From contig NZ_BJMK01000002.1 in NCBI RefSeq assembly GCF_006539125.1, positions 1 through 64,000 of the forward strand: a stretch of DNA of 64,000 nt. Reading direction: 5' to 3'. Below the pieces are notes generated by a model. The model ran no database searches. It was given only the letters and a program-made list of their open reading frames with translations, and was not told where the DNA came from. A program made the translations under genes and the position numbers. Position 1 is the stretch's first letter; every line of letters starts with the position of its first letter. This stretch comes from Gluconobacter sphaericus NBRC 12467 (lineage in GTDB: Bacteria; Pseudomonadota; Alphaproteobacteria; Acetobacterales; Acetobacteraceae). This document shows, piece by piece, positions 9,276 through 18,230 of the stretch.

Positions 9276-9355
9276 GGGGCCTACCCTTAACAGAACGGGC
9301 AGCGTTTCCCTACCCCACCCTGACATTTCAGCGATCCTGATGCAGAAGGAAAGCC

Positions 9356-9943
9356 ATGACATGGACTTTGCCCGGCCTCGCGACCTACGAAAGTGTGATT
9401 AAGAACAGTGTTTTCCGGGCTTCCGCAGCTCCTGTGGAAGACGAAGCCGCCGCCATGGCCTTCTTTCGCGAAGTGGCTGTTCTCGATGCGACCCATAATT
9501 GCTGGGCCTTCAAAACCGGTCAGCGTTTCCGGTGCAGCGATGACGGAGAGCCGGGGGGCACGGCGGGGCGGCCTATTCTGTCTGCCATCGAAGGGCAGGA
9601 TTTCGACAATGTCATGATCGTGGTCACGCGTTGGTATGGCGGCGTGCAGCTCGGGGCCGGGGGGCTTGTCCGGGCCTATGGAGGCGCGGCGTCGGCCTGT
9701 CTGCGGGAAGCGGGCCGGATCGAGCGGATTGAAACCGCAAAGCTGCGGTTTCACTGTCCGTTTTCCAGCTTTGCGATGGTGGAATCGAAGATCGAGAGTT
9801 GGCGTGCGGCGCGTCTGGAATGTGATTTCGATGGGGAAGGCGCCTGGATAACGCTCGCTGTGCCTGTCGAAGAAGTGGACGCTATCACAGACTGGCTGCG
9901 GGATCTGACGCGTGGGCAGATGGACATCACGCAGCCTGATTAA
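9356..9943 (+). CDS. YigZ/IMPACT family protein
   Basis: A 195-aa protein of the UPF0029/IMPACT family. The N-terminal domain holds the signature RFRCSDDGEPGGTAGRPIL followed by NVMIVVTRWYGGVQLGAGGL and VRAYGGAA. The last 65 residues form the small ferredoxin-like DUF1949-type domain. IMPACT-type proteins act in translation-related stress in eukaryotes; the bacterial role is poorly defined. It is transcribed divergently from the hpnN-like gene with only about 80 bp between the starts, and appears monocistronic, followed by an AT-rich gap. Length is normal for the family. Confidence 0.88.
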   Translation: MTWTLPGLATYESVIKNSVFRASAAPVEDEAAAMAFFREVAVLDATHNCWAFKTGQRFRCSDDGEPGGTAGRPILSAIEGQDFDNVMIVVTRWYGGVQLGAGGLVRAYGGAASACLREAGRIERIETAKLRFHCPFSSFAMVESKIESWRAARLECDFDGEGAWITLAVPVEEVDAITDWLRDLTRGQMDITQPD

Positions 9944-10042
9944 GAACTAAAATAAATAGTATAAATTATTTAAAACCATTATGATTGATGTTTTTATGGC
10001 TCTGTCTAATGTTTTGCGAACCCCGTTAGGAGTTTTCAGGGC

Positions 10043-11734
10043 ATGCCACGTCATCGTTCATACCGGAGCCGGTTCCTTCTTGCCCTGATGGTGCTTGAAG
10101 TCTGCGTACCGTGTATGGCTGTGGCGGCTCAGTCCTCGTCATCTGCCATGTCAGTGACGCAGACGCCTGTCCCGCAGACGGAGGAATGGATCCATGTTCC
10201 GTCCACGGAACGTCCGCCCATCCAGAACTATCCTCATGCCGGTGTCGTGGGGCAGCCGCGCCGTGTCGTGGCCAGCCAGAACCACGCGCCACAGGGACGG
10301 CAGGGCCCGTGGGGCGCGTTCAGCTATGGTAACGGAGAATCATCGGGCTTTGGGCCGGTGGGTCGTTATGGTGTGGCGCCCTGGGCGGAAGACTGGAGCT
10401 TTCTGCGGGACAAAAGCCGACGTGATGATCCGTTCGATCCGCTCAAGTTTATCGCCCTGAATGATGCAAAGACGATCTGGCTGTCCTTTTCCGGCGAGAC
10501 GCGGCTGCGTAACTGGTACGAAGAGACGCCTTTTCTGGGAAAGAAAGGCGGCAGTAATTCCGGCCGTTTCGGCGTCAGGAACCTGTATGGCGCGGATCTG
10601 CATTTAGGTGAACATGTCCGGCTGTTCGGTCAGCTCATCAATGCTGATGCGGCTGGCTGGAAGGGGTTTGGATACAACACGACGTATCGCAAGCGGCTGG
10701 ATCTTCAGCAGGCTTTCATCGAGTTCAAGGGCAAGCTGGCCGGTGCCCGGACCGGCTTCATGTTTGGCCGTCAGCAGTTCCTCGATGCGCCGTCGTATGT
10801 TTTGTATAACCGCGAAACGCCCAATGTGCCGCTATCGTGGAATGGTGGCCGGATTTATGCAATCTGGCCCAATATTCGCGTGGATGCATTCGATTTTGTC
10901 CAGACCAAAACGGACGCGACACTAATGTTTCACGATACGGAAGATGATAACACGCGCCTGTATGGCGGCGACATCACGGCCTTGGTGCCGCAGTTCTCGA
11001 TCGGTAGTGAGACGGTCCACTCGTTTCTGGACATCTTCTATTACGGATACCGCTATGGCGGCAGCCTGTCAGTCGTACCGCTCGCATCGGGCTCTCTGAA
11101 GGGGACGTCCTCACGTGGGAATGTGGGTTTCCGCTGGTACGGCACCGCTGCGTCCTTCGAATATTCGTTTGGCGGGCTTTATCAGGACGGGACGTTCCAG
11201 AAATCCGGGAGCGAGCACAAGAGTGCCGTTCAGGCCTATTCGGTCAATACGATCGTGGGATACCGCCATACGCCCTCGCCTCTCCATCCGTTCATCGGCG
11301 TGCAGGCTGATCTGTATTCCGGTGGCGCCAACGGAACGGACGGCCCGGTCCAGACCTATATGGCGCCCTTTAATCCTCAGACGAATTATCTGGACACCAC
11401 AACCTATATCCAGCCGTCCAATCTCGTCAGTGTTTCACCTGTTTTCAGAGTTACGCCCTGGAAAGGTTTTGCGAGTATTCAGTTCAAGGTGCCGTTTATG
11501 TGGCGTGAGAACGCGGACGGTGCGATCTGGAACTCGTCCGGCCCATATACATTCTCGAAAACCTATCACGGCGGCTATATCGGTGTGGTGCCACAGGCGT
11601 CCCTCAAGCTCCAGCTCAACCGGCACCTGACCTGGCAGATCTATGGTGCACGTTTCATGGCCTCGAATGGGCTTCACGCGGCGGGCGGCAAAAGTGGAAG
11701 CTATGCGCAGTCCAATGTCGTGTTCCGGTTCTGA
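10043..11734 (+). CDS. Alginate-export-family outer-membrane porin
   Basis: A 563-aa protein with a signal peptide (basic start, hydrophobic core, cleavage near AVAAQS at about residue 30). A Pro/Gln-rich linker covers residues 35-110, and a beta-barrel fills the rest, ending in the outer-membrane Phe (SNVVFRF). Barrel motifs of the alginate-export family include SFSGETRLRNWYEE, LDLQQAFIEFKG, RTGFMFGRQQFLDAPSYV and the long alternating strands after it. In acetic acid bacteria such proteins are general solute porins more often than true alginate exporters; the substrate is unknown. An AT-rich promoter region lies at 9944-10042. It converges on the glycosyltransferase gene, 6 bp away. Confidence 0.8.
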   Translation: MPRHRSYRSRFLLALMVLEVCVPCMAVAAQSSSSAMSVTQTPVPQTEEWIHVPSTERPPIQNYPHAGVVGQPRRVVASQNHAPQGRQGPWGAFSYGNGESSGFGPVGRYGVAPWAEDWSFLRDKSRRDDPFDPLKFIALNDAKTIWLSFSGETRLRNWYEETPFLGKKGGSNSGRFGVRNLYGADLHLGEHVRLFGQLINADAAGWKGFGYNTTYRKRLDLQQAFIEFKGKLAGARTGFMFGRQQFLDAPSYVLYNRETPNVPLSWNGGRIYAIWPNIRVDAFDFVQTKTDATLMFHDTEDDNTRLYGGDITALVPQFSIGSETVHSFLDIFYYGYRYGGSLSVVPLASGSLKGTSSRGNVGFRWYGTAASFEYSFGGLYQDGTFQKSGSEHKSAVQAYSVNTIVGYRHTPSPLHPFIGVQADLYSGGANGTDGPVQTYMAPFNPQTNYLDTTTYIQPSNLVSVSPVFRVTPWKGFASIQFKVPFMWRENADGAIWNSSGPYTFSKTYHGGYIGVVPQASLKLQLNRHLTWQIYGARFMASNGLHAAGGKSGSYAQSNVVFRF

Positions 11735-11740
11735 GGCGTC

Positions 11741-13705
11741 TTAGTTCAGGACGGGCGGGTCAGATTCTGTTGCCGGAAAGATCGCTGGCAGGATGGGGGA
11801 AAGGGCGGCGATAACGGCCTGTTCCGAGAAACGGGTTTTCAGGAGCCGTCGTCCAGCCCGGACCTGTTTTCGGCCTGTTGTAGGGTCTAGAAAATTGGCA
11901 ATCCGTTCTGCGAAGTCGGAGGGCGTATCTGCGATGGTAGTGCGCCATGTCGGGCTGGCCGGGTCCACCAGACCTTCGGCCGCGATCGGGGTCATGACGA
12001 CGGGCAGCCCGATGGCCCAGGATTCAAGCACCTTGCCCTTGATCCCGGCACCGAAACGAAGCGGCGCCACACAGACGGAAACGTCGGCCAAAGCGTCCTG
12101 AAGGTTCGGAACGATGCCCATGATCTCCACATCTTCCGCCGACAGCGTATGGACGGCATGGGGCATGGCACTTCCGATCAGGCGGCAGCGCAGGCCTGGA
12201 ATGACCTGGCGTAGGCGCGGCATGATCGTCAGGACGAGCCATTTTGCTGCGTCCAGATTGGGATCATGGGCGAAATGCCCCACGAAGGCGATGACGGGAG
12301 ATTCTGGCGGTCGACGCCGTCGGGAAGAGACCGGCACGGCCCAGGGCACGACATGGACATTGGCCGTGGGCACGGTCCGTGAGAGGCGCTGCGCCTCGAT
12401 GGCAGAATGCGTCAGAACAAAATCCGCCAGCCAGGCGCACATGTTTTCCCGGACTTCCAGACGGCTGGCGAACCGGTCGAGTTCGGGCCGGGATTCGACA
12501 GCGGCCTGACGGTGCAGACGCAGGGAGGCCAGATCGGCCACGCTCCAGATCAGTGTGGCAGTCGGTGCGAAGGCGCGGATCAGGGCGGAATAGCTTTCCG
12601 CATTGTTGAGGCGGTGCAGATAGACCACCTCAAGCCCGCTTCCGAGTTGCCGGAGCGCTTCTTCCGGACACGGAAAGACAGGCGGCATCAGACATTCGAT
12701 GCCTTGCTGCTCCAGCCGCATGCGGTCCTTTTCGTCCGGAGAGAGGCGGGAAGCCATGAAGCAGCACCGGTAACCGAGATTCCGGATAGTATGGATATGG
12801 GACAGGATTGCGACCGAACCGGCATCCCGCTCGGGATCGGGAGCGCGGTCATCAATGAAGAGGGCGACGGGACGTGGGGCGATCGTCTGCGCCGGATCGG
12901 TGTTGTCTGCTTCCGTGAGGTGAAGACGCTGTGCCTGCCGGACCTCTTCGCGCTCACGTATCGCTGTCAATTCTGCGGCGTCCCGTATCCTGAGGCGCTC
13001 GGCTTCGTTTACGAGGAATGTCAGGGCGTCCGCCCGTTCCCGTGGCGCATCCAGTCCGCGCAAAATACCGGAAAAATGGGTTTTCAGATCCGCAGACAGG
13101 CTGGCTGTGCCCGGGATTGTGAAGGGTGTGCCGAAACGCTCCTCGCCATGTCGGAGTTCGATTACGTGATCCGTTAGCGGATCGATCGGGGATGAAAACA
13201 CATGATGGAAACCATGCCGTCCTGTTCCAAAACCTGCGTCCCGCAGGTCCGCACGGAAACGGTTGGCGGCGATGCGTCCGGCGGGTTGTCCGTCCACCCG
13301 GACCGTCAGCCAGACGGTCCGGTCCAGGCAGACCTCATCCCGAACCCACCCTGCAATGTGATACCGATCCGCCACGTCGAACGCGCCCACCAGCGATGAG
13401 GGCAGGGGCGGGATGCGGACCGGCGAACCGGTCAGTGGGCGGCCTTCCCGTGTATCGGTGAATTCGACCAGCGCGCCTTCATGCGGTAGCGGAACCGGCC
13501 AGACTTTCTGAAAGGCGTGGTTTCCGTGCCATTCCTCGCCGTGCAGATCGGCCCTGAAATGATCAGCATCGACTTCGTCCACCAGTTCGCCGTCAACATG
13601 GACCTGAATACGGACCGGCATGTCCGGACACGCTGGTTCGAGGGCCCATCCGGCAAACTGGTCGCGGTTACAGACATCGACATAGCCGACAAGGGAGACG
13701 GTCAA
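11741..13705 (-). CDS. Glycosyltransferase with two N-terminal beta-sandwich-like repeats
   Basis: A 654-aa protein. Residues 1-200 are two related blocks of roughly 95 residues. Each carries GYVDVCNRDQFAGWALE- or GAFDVADRYHIAGWVRD-type starts, then VRVDGQ..G and a NRFRADL/DHFRADL motif. Residues about 270-640 are a GT-B glycosyltransferase: ALFIDDRAPDPERDAGS, AFVGHFAHDPNLDAAKW, and RFGAGIKGKVLESWAIGLPV as the donor site. It lies 20 bp downstream of the AIDA-repeat/Hint gene and is probably co-transcribed with it. The repeats may bind the glycan or protein acceptor; that is inference. No signal peptide is seen. Confidence 0.8.
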   Translation of the reverse strand: MTVSLVGYVDVCNRDQFAGWALEPACPDMPVRIQVHVDGELVDEVDADHFRADLHGEEWHGNHAFQKVWPVPLPHEGALVEFTDTREGRPLTGSPVRIPPLPSSLVGAFDVADRYHIAGWVRDEVCLDRTVWLTVRVDGQPAGRIAANRFRADLRDAGFGTGRHGFHHVFSSPIDPLTDHVIELRHGEERFGTPFTIPGTASLSADLKTHFSGILRGLDAPRERADALTFLVNEAERLRIRDAAELTAIREREEVRQAQRLHLTEADNTDPAQTIAPRPVALFIDDRAPDPERDAGSVAILSHIHTIRNLGYRCCFMASRLSPDEKDRMRLEQQGIECLMPPVFPCPEEALRQLGSGLEVVYLHRLNNAESYSALIRAFAPTATLIWSVADLASLRLHRQAAVESRPELDRFASRLEVRENMCAWLADFVLTHSAIEAQRLSRTVPTANVHVVPWAVPVSSRRRRPPESPVIAFVGHFAHDPNLDAAKWLVLTIMPRLRQVIPGLRCRLIGSAMPHAVHTLSAEDVEIMGIVPNLQDALADVSVCVAPLRFGAGIKGKVLESWAIGLPVVMTPIAAEGLVDPASPTWRTTIADTPSDFAERIANFLDPTTGRKQVRAGRRLLKTRFSEQAVIAALSPILPAIFPATESDPPVLN

Positions 13706-13725
13706 GGTGCAGGGTTTCCTAAGGT

Positions 13726-15537
13726 TCAGGCCGCTGCGCCGGTCGGAGCCCTATCGTCATGGGCTGGAGCAGAAGAACAGAGACGGCGGTGGATGGCTTC
13801 CAGTTCGCCCCCCCCTTCGAGGCGGGGAGCACAGTACCGGGGCGTCCGGTCTGGCGCGTCAGGGTAAAGGGTCCTGTACTCTCCGGCATTGTGGAACATG
13901 CCACGCGATCCATCGTCGAGAAAACTTTCAGATGGCGCGCCTTCTGCCAGCAGAAGATCATGGCTTTCAAGTTCGATATGAATGTAGCGGATCGTCTCCG
14001 GACGTTCGATCTGGATAATCGATGTGCCGTTCACGAGATGAAGAGCGGGGACCAGGAACCCGTCGATGAACATGGCATGCAGAGGGGAGATCATCAGGTC
14101 CCGTCGGGGCAGCCCGTTCGTTAGGGCTCCGGCCCGGATCAGGATCGGCAGGACGTCGCGGTTGCCATAGGCGAAGAGGGGATCATAGGCGCGGCGCCCG
14201 ATCCAGTGTACCGGGCGGATCTGACCATCCGCAGTCAGGACGGGATCGCCGATTTCCAGATCTTCCACCGGTCGCTCCCCGTCCGGCGTCGCAATCAGGG
14301 TTCCGGGGCAGTAACAGGGCGTTCCGAAACCCATTTCGAGGTAATTTCCAGATGCCGCACGCGTGAAGTAGAGCGGGGATGTGAAATCTCCTGCGATTTC
14401 CACCTCTTCGATGACCGTCCCGGCGGATAACACTTCCAGCATGGCCTGGGGCGTGTCTCCCGACTGCACGGTTTCGGGTACAACCGTGCCGGAGACGTTG
14501 GAATATGAGTTGTCTACTCCAGCGAAAACGAAGGCTGCCCCGGTTTCGACCTGTACCGGGTTCTCAATAGTGGTCCCGCTCTCAATGGAAATCGTGCCAC
14601 CGTTGTTGACCGAGATGTCGGAAAGGGTGCTTCCGCTGAGAGCCGAGACTTCGCCGCCGCTTGAAATGGCCACTGTACTGGCGGAGCCGCCGACAATCAG
14701 GATGCCGTTATCTTCGACTGTAACGTTGTAGGTTGCACCATTGACGATCTGTTCGCCGAAACACGGAACGGTTGCCGTCGTAAAAGGCCAGTTTTGCTGG
14801 ACGACCTGAATGGAAGTTCCATCCAGGGTTGTATCGGTGGCTGTAGCGCCGCTTTGAATGGTGGAAAAACCGCCGCCATTGATTGTCGTGCCGCTGATAG
14901 AACCGCCGCTTTCCACCGTCTGGATGGCTGAGGCATAGCTTCTTGAATTTACTATATCGAGCGGGGAGAGAGGGTCCCCGCTGGTGACGAAAGGAGTTCC
15001 TGTCAGGATCGTCCCCTGTGCGGAGCCTCCAGCCTCAATGATCTGTTCCGCCTGACGTGGGCCAGACATAACCGGATACTGTGTGAAGTAATCGTAGTCT
15101 GCCGAAATCGTTGTATCGATCGCCATACCACCCGACTGGACAATCTGGGTGCCCTGATGGGCGCTCTGCGAGATCTGGTCCGGAGCGCCTTCGACCAAGG
15201 TATGCAGCGCTGAGCCGGAGACTAGTTCTGTTCCGCCCACAACCGTCGCAGAAAATACAGTTGCACCATTCTCTATAAGGGCAATGCGGTTGTTGCCGAT
15301 CGACAAGTTTTGAATGGTGCCACCGCTGGTAATAGCTGCTCCCGTGACGGAAACCGTTGTGACTTCCCGACCGTCCGTTAGGCTGACACTGTTGACGGCC
15401 CCTTCAATGGTCGCTGTTCCGCCGTCCTGAACAAGGATGGATGTTATCGAAGTGTCGGTGGGAAAGGTGGCGGACTGTCCACTGCTGATGGTTTGCTGGG
15501 TGCTACTGCTTGCTGAATAATCATTAGACGCCATCAT
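13726..15537 (-). CDS. AIDA-like repeat protein with C-terminal Hint domain
   Basis: A 603-aa protein. Residues 1-395 are strand-loop-strand repeats of the autotransporter-passenger type, about 20 residues each, rich in Ser/Thr/Gly. Examples are VESGGSISGTTINGGGFSTI and IQSGATATDTTLDG. Residues about 408-545 are a Hint (hedgehog/intein, Hint_2) domain beginning CYCPGTLIATPDGERPVEDL, with ILIRAGALTNGLPRRDLMIS and PLHAMFIDGFLVPA further on. The first Cys is in the splice/cleavage position. There is no classical signal peptide and no beta-barrel translocator, so secretion would need another route (type I or unknown). Self-cleavage to release or tether the passenger is inferred, not shown. Confidence 0.78.
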   Translation of the reverse strand: MMASNDYSASSSTQQTISSGQSATFPTDTSITSILVQDGGTATIEGAVNSVSLTDGREVTTVSVTGAAITSGGTIQNLSIGNNRIALIENGATVFSATVVGGTELVSGSALHTLVEGAPDQISQSAHQGTQIVQSGGMAIDTTISADYDYFTQYPVMSGPRQAEQIIEAGGSAQGTILTGTPFVTSGDPLSPLDIVNSRSYASAIQTVESGGSISGTTINGGGFSTIQSGATATDTTLDGTSIQVVQQNWPFTTATVPCFGEQIVNGATYNVTVEDNGILIVGGSASTVAISSGGEVSALSGSTLSDISVNNGGTISIESGTTIENPVQVETGAAFVFAGVDNSYSNVSGTVVPETVQSGDTPQAMLEVLSAGTVIEEVEIAGDFTSPLYFTRAASGNYLEMGFGTPCYCPGTLIATPDGERPVEDLEIGDPVLTADGQIRPVHWIGRRAYDPLFAYGNRDVLPILIRAGALTNGLPRRDLMISPLHAMFIDGFLVPALHLVNGTSIIQIERPETIRYIHIELESHDLLLAEGAPSESFLDDGSRGMFHNAGEYRTLYPDAPDRTPRYCAPRLEGGGELEAIHRRLCSSAPAHDDRAPTGAAA

Positions 15538-15713
15538 GAGGATCCCGCCGGAATTTTAGAGGGTCTCCGGAAGTATTCCCATGAAAGATGATACGGGAGT
15601 TTTACTCAAGAGACGCAGAATATACGCAAATATATCCTGAGAGACTTTGTGAGTGTCGAAAATAAAACGTTAAAAACTCGTCTTTAAGCACAGGAAAAGC
15701 AAAAATTTGTGCG

Positions 15714-17126
15714 TTATGTGTCTTTGTCGGCAAACAGTCCGACCAGGTCCGTCAGATGTCCGATCTCACGCAGTTTCAGTCCTGCGGGTGGTTTGACCCG
15801 GGCTGAGGCTGCCGAAACGCGTCGGGGCAGGATTGCTTCGCCAAAGCCCAGTTTGGCCACTTCCTTCAGGCGTAGATCGGCCTGACTGACCTGTCGGATC
15901 TCACCCGACAGGCCCACCTCGCCAAAATAGGCGGCGTTGGGGGATGTGGGTGTGCCCGTGGCTGCGGAGACAAGTGCCGCCGCCACAGCCATATCAGCCG
16001 CTGGTTCGTTGACCCGCAGCCCGCCGGCGATGTTGAGATAGACATCCATATTGGCGAGTTTGAGCCCGCAGCGGGAATCGAGCACGGCCAGAAGCATGTT
16101 CAGTCGTGAGGTGTCCCAGCCCACAACCGCACGGCGGGGTGCGCCATCGCCTGCTTTTGGTGACAGCAGAGCCTGAATCTCCAGCAGGACGGGGCGCGTA
16201 CCTTCCAGCCCGGCAAACACGGCTGACCCCGCGATATTGCCGCGTCGTTCCGCGAGGAATAGCGCAGACGGGTTGGGGACTTCGGTCAGGCCGATATCGG
16301 TCATGGCAAAGACGCCGATCTCGTCCGTCGCGCCGAAGCGGTTCTTGGCCGCGCGCAGGATGCGGAACTGATGTCCGCGGTCGCCTTCGAAATACATGAC
16401 CGCATCGACCATGTGTTCCAGCACGCGTGGCCCTGCGAGGGACCCTTCTTTCGTAACGTGCCCGATCAGGATCAGTGCGAAGCCGAGCGTTTTGGCCAGT
16501 CGGATCAGCTCAAACGCACTCGCCCGGACCTGTGAGACCGAACCCGGAGAGCTTTCCACGCTTTCCAGCCACATCGTCTGGATGGAGTCGATCACCACGA
16601 CCGTATGGGCCCTGTCCTGCTCAAGTGAGCCCACAATCTCGCCGACATTGATCGAAGCCGCGAGATCCAGCGAGTCCAGCATTTTCGGGTCGCGGTCCAG
16701 CCCTAGTCGCTGGGCGCGTATGCGGATCTGGTCCACCGATTCTTCGCCCGAGACATACAGGACGCGATGCCCCGACCGCGCCAGAGCGCAGGTCGTCTGG
16801 AGCATCAGCGTGGACTTGCCGATGCCCGGGTCACCACCAACCAGCACAACGGAAGCCGGGACGAGACCGCCGCCCAAAACACGGTCCAGTTCGGCAATGC
16901 TGGTCGTGATGCGCGGGGGCGGACGGGTTTCGCCATCCAGCCGGACTGTCTGGAGACGCCCGGAACTTAGTTTTCCGGTTTTGCGGGCCGTGGGTTCAAC
17001 CGTTTCCTCGACCAGCGTGTTCCACTCACCGCAGGCTTCGCATCGGCCATTCCATTTCGGATAGGTGGCGCCACAGTTCTGGCAGACATATCGCGTGGTC
17101 GGCTTTTTGGCCAAGGCAGATCTCAC
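15714..17126 (-). CDS. radA: DNA repair protein RadA
   Basis: A 470-aa protein of normal RadA length. An N-terminal zinc finger has Cys15, Cys18, Cys29 and Cys32. The RecA-like ATPase has Walker A GGDPGIGKST at about 97-106 and a Walker B VVVIDSIQTMW. The RadA-specific KNRFG motif (AAKNRFGATDEIGVFAM) follows, then a Lon-protease-like C-terminal domain. RadA processes recombination intermediates by promoting branch migration. The start is GTG at 17126. It is followed by about 175 bp of AT-richer intergenic DNA holding the promoter of the upstream-lying surface protein gene. Confidence 0.95.
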   Translation of the reverse strand: MRSALAKKPTTRYVCQNCGATYPKWNGRCEACGEWNTLVEETVEPTARKTGKLSSGRLQTVRLDGETRPPPRITTSIAELDRVLGGGLVPASVVLVGGDPGIGKSTLMLQTTCALARSGHRVLYVSGEESVDQIRIRAQRLGLDRDPKMLDSLDLAASINVGEIVGSLEQDRAHTVVVIDSIQTMWLESVESSPGSVSQVRASAFELIRLAKTLGFALILIGHVTKEGSLAGPRVLEHMVDAVMYFEGDRGHQFRILRAAKNRFGATDEIGVFAMTDIGLTEVPNPSALFLAERRGNIAGSAVFAGLEGTRPVLLEIQALLSPKAGDGAPRRAVVGWDTSRLNMLLAVLDSRCGLKLANMDVYLNIAGGLRVNEPAADMAVAAALVSAATGTPTSPNAAYFGEVGLSGEIRQVSQADLRLKEVAKLGFGEAILPRRVSAASARVKPPAGLKLREIGHLTDLVGLFADKDT

Positions 17127-17181
17127 TTTGCAGGCAGGAACGGAGCACCCCCCGATATAGGGAGCGCCTAGATGTTGATCC

Positions 17182-17224
17182 AGAAGGGATCAAGATCCCT
17201 GCCGACTCCGGGTAGATCCCGGAT
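17182..17224. repeat. Extragenic palindromic repeat, copy 1
   Basis: Two adjacent imperfect palindromes, AGGGATCAAGATCCCTGCCG then CTCCGGGTAGATCCCGGA, lie between radA and the mlaFE operon. The same unit recurs at about 58439-58480 (AGGGATCGAGATCCCTGCCG then GTCCGGGCAGAGCCCGGA), so it is a dispersed intergenic element. It may act as a terminator for either neighbour. Confidence 0.7.
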
Positions 17225-17226
17225 GC

Positions 17227-17433
17227 CTACTTGCCGGTCCGCAGGATCAGGCGTGCCAGAATGCGGGACACCATGATGATGAGCAGAAAGCCCAGTAGCT
17301 GGATCAGCATGTTCGGATGAGCTGGCGGGTTACGGAACATGATGAACAGCAGTGGCAGGGCGATCAGATAGCTCAGCCCGATGCGCTTCCAGACGATAGG
17401 ATCGGTTTTTGGGAAACGGGGCAGGAGGCTCAT
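17227..17433 (-). CDS. Small inner-membrane protein, unknown
   Basis: A 68-aa protein with two hydrophobic segments, about residues 19-34 (IGLSYLIALPLLFIMF) and 43-62 (LIQLLGFLLIIMVSRILARL). Its ATG overlaps the stop of the mlaF-like ATPase by 4 bp, so it is translated from the mlaEF transcript as the third gene. At this place many Mla operons have the MCE-domain protein MlaD; this protein has no MCE domain. I do not recognise a family. A role as a small accessory subunit of the transporter is a guess from position. Confidence 0.6.
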   Translation of the reverse strand: MSLLPRFPKTDPIVWKRIGLSYLIALPLLFIMFRNPPAHPNMLIQLLGFLLIIMVSRILARLILRTGK

Positions 17434-18230
17434 TTGCGCAGCTCCATGGTGATGGGGCCTTCGCGTCGGCCATGGGTGAATTGATCGACCATGGCATTGC
17501 CGGAATTCATGAGTTCGGAGGCGTCCCCCTGCCAGATCAGCTGTCCGCGATAGAGCATGGCCGCACGGTTCCCGATCCGCTGGGCCGAGGCCATGTCATG
17601 GGTGATGGCAATGGCGGTGGAGCCGAGCTTCTGTACGCAGTCCACGATCAGCCCGTCGATGACGGCGCCCATAATCGGGTCCAGCCCGGTCGTGGGCTCG
17701 TCGAAGAACATGATGTTGGGATTGCCCGCAATGGCGCGGGCCAGACCAACACGCTTCTGCATGCCCCCCGAAAGTTCGGATGGGCTCAGATCGCCAACGG
17801 ACGGGTCCAGCCCGACCTGTTTGAGCAGGTCACCAGCCATCTGGAGCGCCTGCGCGCGGGACGGGGGGGCGCCGCTGCGGTCGGAATGTTTGGCTCGGAT
17901 GCCGAAAGCCACGTTCTCGCCGACGCTCATGCTGTCGAACAGGGCAGCGTTCTGGAACAGCATCCCGATCTGCCGGCGCAGGGCGTCCTGCCGGGAGCGC
18001 GAAGCCGTCAGGAGGTTTTCACCATCGATCTCGATGCTACCGGCGTCAGGTTCGATCAGGCCGAGGATGCAGCGCAGCAGGACGGATTTGCCGGAGCCGG
18101 ACCCGCCAATGATGACCATGGACGTGCCGGCCTCGACATCGAGGTCCACGCCATCGAGCACGATCTTGGAGCCGAAAGCCTTGTGCAGGCCCCGGATGCG
18201 GATCTTAGGAGTGCTTAGGGGAGTGCTCAT
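17430..18230 (-). CDS. mlaF: MlaF-type ABC transporter ATP-binding protein
   Basis: A 266-aa ATPase of the MlaF/Ttg2A group. It has Walker A GGSGSGKSVLL at about 42-52, signature LSPSELSGGMQKRVGLARAI, and Walker B NIMFFDEPTTGLDP. The signature with GGMQKRVGLARA is characteristic of Mla-type rather than sugar ABC ATPases. It powers phospholipid transport between inner and outer membranes with the MlaE permease. It overlaps mlaE upstream (4 bp) and the small membrane protein downstream (4 bp). The periplasmic MlaC and MCE partner MlaD are not in the window. Confidence 0.9.
   Translation of the reverse strand: MSTPLSTPKIRIRGLHKAFGSKIVLDGVDLDVEAGTSMVIIGGSGSGKSVLLRCILGLIEPDAGSIEIDGENLLTASRSRQDALRRQIGMLFQNAALFDSMSVGENVAFGIRAKHSDRSGAPPSRAQALQMAGDLLKQVGLDPSVGDLSPSELSGGMQKRVGLARAIAGNPNIMFFDEPTTGLDPIMGAVIDGLIVDCVQKLGSTAIAITHDMASAQRIGNRAAMLYRGQLIWQGDASELMNSGNAMVDQFTHGRREGPITMELRK

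Noticed and set aside
10043-11734. True alginate secretion protein (AlgE)
   Set aside because: No alg biosynthesis genes are present. The family name covers general porins in acetic acid bacteria, so only the family is called.
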